Of a stretch of DNA of 19,790 nt, positions 14,606 through 19,790 are shown piece by piece (the stretch's first letter is position 1; each line of letters starts with the position of its first letter). Below the pieces are notes generated by a model. That model saw only the letters and a list, made by a program, of their open reading frames with translations, had not been told where the DNA came from and searched no databases. Source of the DNA: an uncultured Bacilli bacterium (GTDB lineage Bacteria; Bacillota_I; Bacilli_A; RF39; UBA660); NCBI GenBank assembly GCA_934183705.1, contig CAKPSW010000017.1, forward strand, positions 1 to 19,790. Direction: 5' to 3'. The position numbers and the translations under genes are program-made.

Positions 14606-15792
14606 TAAAAACAATAAGCTTAATAATAATAATAATATCATTATTAACATTAATATACAAATACATAATAATGATTAAAAATCACAATTATCCAAATAAA
14701 GAAAAAACACGCCATAATTATGCAGTACTAATTCCCGCTAGAAATGAATCACAAGTTATCGAAAATCTACTAATAAGTATTGAAAATCAAACCCAAAAAA
14801 TAAAACCAGAAAATGTTTATGTAATAGTAGAAACTAAAAAAGACAAAACAGTATCTATTGTAGAAAAACATAAAATGAACATAGTATATCGTAAAAATTT
14901 AAATAAAAGAAGAAAAGGTTTTGCTCTAGATGATGCGGTAAAAGAAATATTAAAGCAAGATAAAAAATATGATGCATATTTTATCTTTGATGCAGACAAC
15001 ATATTAGATAAAGATTACCTAAAAGAAATGACAAAGAGTATTGATGAAGGTTATTCTATAGGAGTAGGTTATAGAAATACCAAAAACAGTAAAAGCATTA
15101 TTGCTGCCTCATCAGCACTTACATTTTCTATGATAAACACTATTAGTAACAGTAGAAAATCAAAATATACCAATAATATTATCATTTCAGGCACAGGATA
15201 CTACATAAAATCACATCTTATAGAATCATGGCAAGGCTTCCCGTTTAACTCATTAACTGAAGATTATGAATTAAGCCTATACTGTACATTAAATAATATA
15301 ACAACAACCTATAATAATAAATCCATTTTCTATGATGAACAACCAGAAGATTTTAATACCACTATAACACAAAGGTCCCGCTGGGTAAAAGGATATTTTG
15401 AAGCCAGACGAAAGTACATCAAAAAAATAAGAAAAAGCCTTAAAAGAAAAGACATAAATTATGCATCTAAAATAAATGCTATAATTGGTGTAACTCCCCT
15501 AATAACTCTAATGATTGGTCTTTTATTACTACTAATAAGTCATATAAACAACATAAAAAATCTACTAATAACATTAAGTATTATAATATCGTTAGTATAT
15601 ATAGTTCTAATGATATTCAGTTATATAATGATAAAAAAAGAAGAAGATAAATTAAATATAAAAGCTTCAAAAATATTAATCATTTTATATAATCCAATCT
15701 TCCTTTTAAGTTATATTTATTGTTTATATATAGCTATAACTAAAAAAGATTTAGCATGGCAAGAAATAAAACATACAAATAACATAAATTAA
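14602..15792 (+). CDS. Membrane glycosyltransferase, family 2
   Basis: 396 residues. An N-terminal helix (about 4-26), then a GT-A catalytic domain: IPARNES, DAD (130-132, metal/nucleotide-sugar site), TED (219-221, catalytic base) and QRSRW (257-261), which is typical of processive or polymer-synthesising GT2 enzymes. Three C-terminal helices follow (about 290-385). It would transfer sugars from UDP- or GDP-sugars to a lipid or growing polymer at the membrane; the product is unknown. ATGA overlap with the preceding membrane gene implies translational coupling. The C-terminal end has no sorting signal. Ordinary base composition for the region. Confidence 0.92.
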   Translation: MIKTISLIIIIISLLTLIYKYIIMIKNHNYPNKEKTRHNYAVLIPARNESQVIENLLISIENQTQKIKPENVYVIVETKKDKTVSIVEKHKMNIVYRKNLNKRRKGFALDDAVKEILKQDKKYDAYFIFDADNILDKDYLKEMTKSIDEGYSIGVGYRNTKNSKSIIAASSALTFSMINTISNSRKSKYTNNIIISGTGYYIKSHLIESWQGFPFNSLTEDYELSLYCTLNNITTTYNNKSIFYDEQPEDFNTTITQRSRWVKGYFEARRKYIKKIRKSLKRKDINYASKINAIIGVTPLITLMIGLLLLLISHINNIKNLLITLSIIISLVYIVLMIFSYIMIKKEEDKLNIKASKILIILYNPIFLLSYIYCLYIAITKKDLAWQEIKHTNNIN

Positions 15793-15803
15793 ATAAAAAC
15801 ATA

Positions 15804-15832
15804 TTTACATTTTAGCAAAATTATATTATAAT
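15804..15832 (+). promoter_or_regulatory. Promoter for the Pro/Asn-rich protein
   Basis: TTTACA (15804-15809), 17-nt spacer, perfect TATAAT (15827-15832). Very similar to the promoter at 18202 in sequence just after the -35. The start codon is at 15860. Confidence 0.7.
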
Positions 15833-15859
15833 TTATTTATAATAGAAAGGGGTATATAT

Positions 15860-16459
15860 ATGAAGTATTTTACCAAAGAAGAGTTAGATACAATAGCAAA
15901 TCGTCTAATAGAAAATCCAAGTTATGAAACTTTAAAAGGATTAAATTTTGAATTTGAAAGCAAATATGGCAATTTAGATCCTACTAATCCATCACAACCC
16001 TTTGTAGCAACATCTATTCCTAATGTAGAGAATACTAGCGTCTTAGAACCAGTAACTCCTAGTGTAGAAGATAAAGAAAAACCAGAGGTAGCTCCAGCAC
16101 CAATAAGTAATGCTATTCCAGTAAATACATTCACAACTAGCGAGATTCCAAGCTTTTCTTTGCCATCTGTAGAAGCACCAATTCAAAATGGTAATATCAA
16201 TAATAACCCAATAAATTTTAGTGGCAATCTATGGGAACCAGAGCAAAATAGATTGATGTCTACAACAGATAATTTTAATAATGTGCCAAATAATGGTCAA
16301 AATTTAAATACACCCATATCAAATGAACAATTTTTTACATCTCCAACAGAAACAGTTCCCAATCCAATCCCTGTAAGCGGATTAAATATGCCAAATAATC
16401 CAGCGGCACCTATGGGTCCAAGTATGTTTGGCCAATTCGAACAAAACTATAACAAATAA
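15860..16459 (+). CDS. Low-complexity Pro/Asn-rich protein, unknown
   Basis: 199 residues. The first ~37 residues (MKYFTKEELDTIANRLIENP...) look helical and ordered. The rest is rich in Pro, Asn, Ser and Thr (VEDKEKPEVAPAPIS, GNINNNPINFSGN, NNPAAPMGP) and predicted to be disordered. There is no signal peptide or membrane helix, so it is probably cytosolic, perhaps with a small interaction domain at the N-terminus. No Cys. SD AAAGGGG and a strong promoter support a real gene. I do not recognise the family. It is a single-gene unit with its own terminator. Confidence 0.75.
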   Translation: MKYFTKEELDTIANRLIENPSYETLKGLNFEFESKYGNLDPTNPSQPFVATSIPNVENTSVLEPVTPSVEDKEKPEVAPAPISNAIPVNTFTTSEIPSFSLPSVEAPIQNGNINNNPINFSGNLWEPEQNRLMSTTDNFNNVPNNGQNLNTPISNEQFFTSPTETVPNPIPVSGLNMPNNPAAPMGPSMFGQFEQNYNK

Positions 16460-16478
16460 AGCAGCCTTGCTGTTTTTT
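16458..16478 (+). terminator. Terminator of the 15860 gene
   Basis: AAAGCAGC (16458-16465), loop CTT, GCTGTTTT (16469-16476), with Ts to 16478. The stem overlaps the stop codon. Confidence 0.8.
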
Positions 16479-16492
16479 CTTTTCTATATATG

Positions 16493-16521
16493 TTGACTTT
16501 AACAATCAAATAATATATAAT
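16493..16521 (+). promoter_or_regulatory. Promoter of the mrnC-rlmB-sigma operon
   Basis: TTGACT (16493-16498), 17-nt spacer, perfect TATAAT (16516-16521); the GAGGT SD and ATG (16547) follow. One of the best promoters in the window. Confidence 0.75.
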
Positions 16522-16546
16522 AACTAGAAAGAATTGAGGTAATTAT

Positions 16547-16918
16547 ATGAATACAAAAACTATAAATATCCAGGTTTTAGCCCTTTTAGGAGATGCAGTC
16601 TATTCCCTATATATTAGAGAAAAACTAATTAAACAAGGAATTAATGATATAAGTAAATTACAAAAATTAATTATAGAGTATGTATCCGCCAAGGGAGAAG
16701 TAAAAGCATTAAATTATTTAATAGATAATAACTATTTAACCGAAGAAGAGAAAGATATCGTAAAAAGAGGAAGAAACTATAAAAATAATAATCATCCTAA
16801 AAACACAGATATCATAACTTATAAATTATCAACCGGTTTCGAAGCATTATTAGGAGATTTATATATAAACAATAAAGAAAGATTAGAAGAAATACTAAAT
16901 TTAATAGAGGTGAAATAA
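16547..16918 (+). CDS. mrnC: Mini-ribonuclease III
   Basis: RNase III-like nuclease without a dsRNA-binding domain that trims the ends of 23S rRNA. 123 residues, normal for the family. LLGDAVYSLYIRE carries catalytic Asp16; KRGRNYKNNNHPKN is the family signature; FEALLGDLY carries catalytic Glu99. SD GAGGT eight nt before the ATG. It is the first gene of an operon, coupled to rlmB by TAATG (16916-16920), the same order as in Bacillus. Confidence 0.95.
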   Translation: MNTKTINIQVLALLGDAVYSLYIREKLIKQGINDISKLQKLIIEYVSAKGEVKALNYLIDNNYLTEEEKDIVKRGRNYKNNNHPKNTDIITYKLSTGFEALLGDLYINNKERLEEILNLIEVK

Positions 16919-17625
16919 TGTTAATATATGGAAAAAATGTAGCAGTAGAAAAACTAAAAACAAAAGATAAAATAAATAAAATATATCTAAGTAACAAATT
17001 TAAAGACAAAGAAATATTAGACTTAATAGAAAAAAGAAATATAAAAATAAAACTATTAGATAACCATGAGTTAGATAAAATGTGTAAAGGATTACATCAA
17101 GGAATTATATTAGATATAGAAGATATAAAAACATATACCATAGATGAGGTGATACCAAATATAAATAAAGAATATCCACTCATCGTAATATTAGATCATT
17201 TAGAAGATCCCCACAATTTTGGAGCCATAATACGTTCCAGTGAAGCCTTTGGAGTAGATGCAATAATAATACCAAATGATAGAGCAGTAGATATAACAAG
17301 TACTGTAGTAAAAACATCAGTAGGAACTATAGATAAAATGAAAATAATAAAAGTAGCCAATATAAATAATGCTATCCAAAAACTAAAAGACTATGGTTAT
17401 TGGATAGTAGGTACCGATATGGAAGGAGAAGTATATACCACTATTGATTACAAAACCAAAATAGCCCTAGTAATAGGAAATGAAGGGAAAGGAATAAGCA
17501 ATTTAGTAAGTAAAAATTGTGACTATCTAGCTAAAATACCAATGATTGGAACAGTAAATAGCCTAAACGCCTCAGTAGCATGTGGTATCTTTTTAGCGGA
17601 AATAAACAACATAAGAGGTAACTAA
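16918..17625 (+). CDS. rlmB: 23S rRNA 2'-O-ribose methyltransferase RlmB (SpoU family)
   Basis: SAM-dependent methyltransferase for a ribose of 23S rRNA (G2251 in E. coli). 235 residues: an N-terminal RNA-binding domain (about 1-75) and a SPOUT knot domain with DHLEDPHNFGAIIRSSEAFG (motif 1), IGNEGKG (motif 2) and NSLNASVACG (motif 3). The start overlaps mrnC by one nt with GAGGTG upstream. The stop overlaps the sigma gene (TAATG at 17623-17627). Confidence 0.96.
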   Translation: MLIYGKNVAVEKLKTKDKINKIYLSNKFKDKEILDLIEKRNIKIKLLDNHELDKMCKGLHQGIILDIEDIKTYTIDEVIPNINKEYPLIVILDHLEDPHNFGAIIRSSEAFGVDAIIIPNDRAVDITSTVVKTSVGTIDKMKIIKVANINNAIQKLKDYGYWIVGTDMEGEVYTTIDYKTKIALVIGNEGKGISNLVSKNCDYLAKIPMIGTVNSLNASVACGIFLAEINNIRGN

Positions 17626-18167
17626 TGAATGAGTGCCAAGAACTAACAATATATAAAGAAGAAAATACATCCCCTCTAGTAGAACAAATATATAATACAA
17701 ACAAAAAAATAATCGATAAAAGAATAAAATACTATAGTATGACCAATAATATATCTAAAGAAGAAGCAATCCAAGAAATAAAAATAACAATATATAACGT
17801 ATTAAAAAAATATAAAGGAAACAAAAACTTTAAAGCCTATCTCTTAAAGTCTATAGATAATACACTATTAAATTATATAAGAAAAATAAATACTAAAAAG
17901 ACACTAAAGACAATTTCTTTAGAAGAATTAAAAGAGTATGAAGATAATAGATATAATCCCGAAAAAGTAGTCATAAAAGAATTAATATACAAAGAATTAA
18001 GAACCAAAATAATAAGTAAATTAACTTGGAAAGAAGAACTAATATTTACCCTAAAAGAACAAAATTTCACTACTAAAGAAATTTCATCAATAACAGATAT
18101 GAGTATGAGTACAATATATAATCTATTAACAAAAATCAAATCAAAAAGCATTAAATACTTGTCATAA
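17625..18167 (+). CDS. Divergent sigma-70 family factor in the sigH position
   Basis: 180 residues. Residues about 35-95 look like a region 2 helical bundle (the segment KNFKAYLLKSIDNTLLNYIRK resembles the region 2 recognition end). The C-terminus has a region 4-like helix-turn-helix, FTTKEISSITDMSMSTIYNLL. Acidic/Lys-rich linkers connect them. In Bacillus mrnC-rlmB is followed by yacP and then sigH; here yacP is missing and this gene sits in that place. It is shorter and more divergent than SigH (about 218 aa), so it may be a reduced SigH or another small sigma/anti-termination factor. Coupled to rlmB by a 1-nt overlap (TAATG). No terminator was found after it. Confidence 0.7.
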   Translation: MNECQELTIYKEENTSPLVEQIYNTNKKIIDKRIKYYSMTNNISKEEAIQEIKITIYNVLKKYKGNKNFKAYLLKSIDNTLLNYIRKINTKKTLKTISLEELKEYEDNRYNPEKVVIKELIYKELRTKIISKLTWKEELIFTLKEQNFTTKEISSITDMSMSTIYNLLTKIKSKSIKYLS

Positions 18168-18201
18168 ATAGTGTAAAATTAATAAAGAGTAATCCAAAAC
18201 A

Positions 18202-18230
18202 TTTACATTTAATCAAAAATAATATATAAT
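18202..18230 (+). promoter_or_regulatory. Promoter of the 18252 gene
   Basis: TTTACA (18202-18207), 17-nt spacer, perfect TATAAT (18225-18230); SD AGGAGG follows ~10 nt later. It resembles the 15804 promoter, including TTTACATTT followed by a CAAAA block. Confidence 0.7.
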
Positions 18231-18251
18231 ATATCCGTTAGGAGGAATACT

Positions 18252-18656
18252 ATGGAAGATAGAACACTAGATGCAGAAGAAAAATTAGAACTAATACAAA
18301 CAATAATTAACTCTGAAGGATTATATGCTGTAAACGAATATCTTCAAAGTATAATGCTAAAAGAAAATAAGGAAGTAACAAATGAATCTGCTATAAAAGA
18401 ACCTTCTTATGATACCACTATAAAGACTACTATTAAAGAAGAGTATACTACTCCTAAAGAAGCTAATATATATCGAATGGATGCCATAAAACTAGTAGAG
18501 CAAGATAAAATAAATCATCCAGATATAGATATAGAAAATACATCTAATATGGAAGAAGAGATAACCAAAGGCCCTGTAAAAAAACTTGTAAACAATCCGT
18601 GGGCTTCAGCGGAAGGTATAAAGACAGTATCACCAGGAGAATTACATTTAAATTAA
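18252..18656 (+). CDS. Small acidic protein, unknown
   Basis: 134 residues, acidic. The first ~40 residues (LDAEEKLELIQTIINSEGLY) are helical and the remainder, rich in Thr, Lys, Glu and Ile, looks largely disordered. No signal peptide, membrane helix or Cys. The C-terminus reads PWASAEGIKTVSPGELHLN. SD AGGAGG (18240-18245), strong promoter, and a terminator at the stop show a real single-gene unit. I do not recognise the family. Confidence 0.75.
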   Translation: MEDRTLDAEEKLELIQTIINSEGLYAVNEYLQSIMLKENKEVTNESAIKEPSYDTTIKTTIKEEYTTPKEANIYRMDAIKLVEQDKINHPDIDIENTSNMEEEITKGPVKKLVNNPWASAEGIKTVSPGELHLN

Positions 18657-18677
18657 AGTGCTAATTAGCATTTTTTT
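18655..18677 (+). terminator. Terminator of the 18252 gene
   Basis: AAAGTGCT (18655-18662), loop AATT, AGCATTTT (18667-18674) with one G-T pair, followed by Ts to 18677. It begins inside the stop codon. Confidence 0.8.
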
Positions 18678-18690
18678 ATTTGTGAAAATA

Positions 18691-18704
18691 TAAACAAATG
18701 TACG
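18691..18704 (+). promoter_or_regulatory. Possible degenerate LexA (SOS) box upstream of uvrA
   Basis: TAAACAAATGTACG matches the Gram-positive LexA/DinR pattern CGAAC-N4-GTTCG at seven of ten fixed positions and lies 11 nt before the uvrA -35. The match is weak and could be chance in AT-rich DNA, but SOS control of uvrA is common. Confidence 0.3.
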
Positions 18705-18714
18705 TAAAAAAATA

Positions 18715-18743
18715 TTGACTTACAATGCTCTCTGTGATATAGT
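18715..18743 (+). promoter_or_regulatory. uvrA promoter
   Basis: TTGACT (18715-18720), 17-nt spacer, then TGA plus TATAGT (18738-18743), an extended -10. The SD TGGAGG (18778-18783) and ATG at 18790 follow after a ~40-nt leader. Confidence 0.7.
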
Positions 18744-18789
18744 AGTATTACATCAAAAAAAGAAAAACAAAATTAAATGGAGGCATACT

Positions 18790-19790
18790 ATGGATAAAAT
18801 AATAATAAAAGGTGCAAGAGAAAACAACCTAAAAAATATAGATATAGAAATACCTAAAAATAAATTAGTAGTAATGACAGGAGTATCAGGAAGTGGAAAA
18901 TCCTCTCTTGCTTTTGATACAATTTATGCCGAAGGACAAAGACGCTATGTAGAAAGCCTATCAGCTTATGCAAGACAATTTTTAGGTAATAGCACTAAAC
19001 CAGATGTAGATGTAATTGAAGGGTTATCACCTAGCATATCAATAGATCAAAAAACGACCAATAAAAATCCTCGTAGTACCGTTGGCACCGTAACAGAAAT
19101 ATATGACTATTTAAGATTATTATTTGCCAGAGTAGGAATTCCATATTGTCCTAACCATCATATTCCAATAACATCACAGTCCATAGAAGAAATGACAAAT
19201 AGAGTTTTATCATTAGAAGAAAATACCAAAATAATGATATTATCTCCTATTATAAAAGGAGAAAAAGGAACCTTTAAAGATTTATTCGAAAAATTAAGAA
19301 AAGAAGGCTACGTAAGAGTAAAAGTAGATAATGAAATAAAAGATTTATCTGAAGATATAGAATTAGAAAAAAATAAAAAACATAACATAGAAGTAATAAT
19401 AGATAGATTAATAATAAAAGAAGGAATAAGAAGTAGATTATATTCATCATTAGAAACATCTGCAAATTTATCAAATGGCAAAGTAATTATAGATGTAATT
19501 GGAGGAGAACCAATAATTTTATCAGAAGACTATGCTTGTCCATACTGTAATTATTCCCTAGAAGAATTAGAACCAAGAATATTCTCTTTCAACGCTCCTT
19601 ATGGAGCATGTCCCGATTGTAAAGGTATAGGAGTAAAATATAAAATAGATGTTGATCTAGTAATACCTGATAAAAACAAATCAATATTAGAAGGAGCAAT
19701 CAAACCAATAAATCTAGATGAAGAATCAAGTATTATGTATACAGAATTAGATACTGTAGCAAAACATTATAATATCGATTTAAATAAAAA
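18790..19790 (+). CDS. uvrA: Excinuclease ABC subunit A, 3' end outside window
   Basis: Damage-recognition ATPase of nucleotide excision repair (UvrABC); it loads UvrB on DNA lesions. 333 residues are visible of a usual ~940, open to the window edge. The start follows SD TGGAGG by 6 nt. It begins GARENNLKNID, then Walker A GVSGSGKS (31-38), RRYVESLSAYARQFLG, and EGLSPSISIDQ. The first zinc module C250-x2-C253...C274-x2-C277 is intact (CPYCNYSLEELEPRIFSFNA). No uvrB precedes it here, in contrast to the common uvrBA arrangement, and it has its own promoter. Confidence 0.97.
   Translation, partial: MDKIIIKGARENNLKNIDIEIPKNKLVVMTGVSGSGKSSLAFDTIYAEGQRRYVESLSAYARQFLGNSTKPDVDVIEGLSPSISIDQKTTNKNPRSTVGTVTEIYDYLRLLFARVGIPYCPNHHIPITSQSIEEMTNRVLSLEENTKIMILSPIIKGEKGTFKDLFEKLRKEGYVRVKVDNEIKDLSEDIELEKNKKHNIEVIIDRLIIKEGIRSRLYSSLETSANLSNGKVIIDVIGGEPIILSEDYACPYCNYSLEELEPRIFSFNAPYGACPDCKGIGVKYKIDVDLVIPDKNKSILEGAIKPINLDEESSIMYTELDTVAKHYNIDLNK

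Noticed and set aside
14603..14608. TGA stop directly followed by in-frame TAA, hinting at TGA = Trp
   Set aside because: All Trp codons seen are TGG and every gene is full length with the standard code; the tandem stop is a back-up.

Overview
The window is strongly AT-rich. Nearly every gene ends in TAA, Shine-Dalgarno (SD) sites are strong (AGGAGG, GAGGTG), and many -10 boxes are preceded by TGn. Gene order and families point to a low-GC Firmicutes genome of the Bacilli / Erysipelotrichales / RF39 type, probably from a spore-forming lineage because it carries a SigK-like gene. The lineage is an inference from gene content. Twenty clear genes are complete and two are cut by the window edges, plus a 38-codon small ORF and a short leader ORF. 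The normal bacterial code fits: Trp is TGG, and the one TGA stop (14603-14605) is followed at once by an in-frame TAA.

Layout. 1-2459: the 3' part of a P1B-type (Zn/Cd-like) ATPase and a small membrane protein. 2529-7562: a tight housekeeping operon, rlmN-prpC-prkC-rsgA-rpe, with overlapping or nearly touching genes. It couples rRNA modification, 30S maturation and Ser/Thr phospho-signalling. 7566-9168: a 38-aa ORF whose SD lies inside the operon terminator, then two unrecognised proteins, one membrane-anchored. 9251-9427 (minus): a very short divergent rpmB (bL28), too short for most ORF callers. The order rlmN-prpC-prkC-rsgA-rpe-...-rpmB(reversed) matches the Bacillus ylo region, without thiN and without a visible spoVM.

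9527-11365 is the most unusual part. A strong promoter drives a 240-nt leader, followed by a Cys-rich wall-anchored surface protein with an InlB-type repeat and an SPKTG sorting signal. The leader holds a small ORF interrupted by a run of nine Gs, then a terminator-like hairpin. With nine Gs the ORF stops 43 nt before the hairpin. With ten (or seven) Gs it would continue for 59-60 codons and stop inside the hairpin's 3' arm. This looks like a slippage-controlled (phase-variable) transcription attenuator for a surface antigen. It is an inference from sequence and is testable.

11555-15792: sigK (minus), then yqeG-yqeH (HAD phosphatase and 30S assembly GTPase), a PF06541-type membrane protein and a family 2 glycosyltransferase, all closely packed. 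15860-18656: a low-complexity Pro/Asn-rich protein, the mrnC-rlmB-sigma factor cluster (the sigma factor sits in the sigH position and yacP/nyn is missing), and a small acidic protein. 18790-end: the 5' third of uvrA with its own strong promoter.
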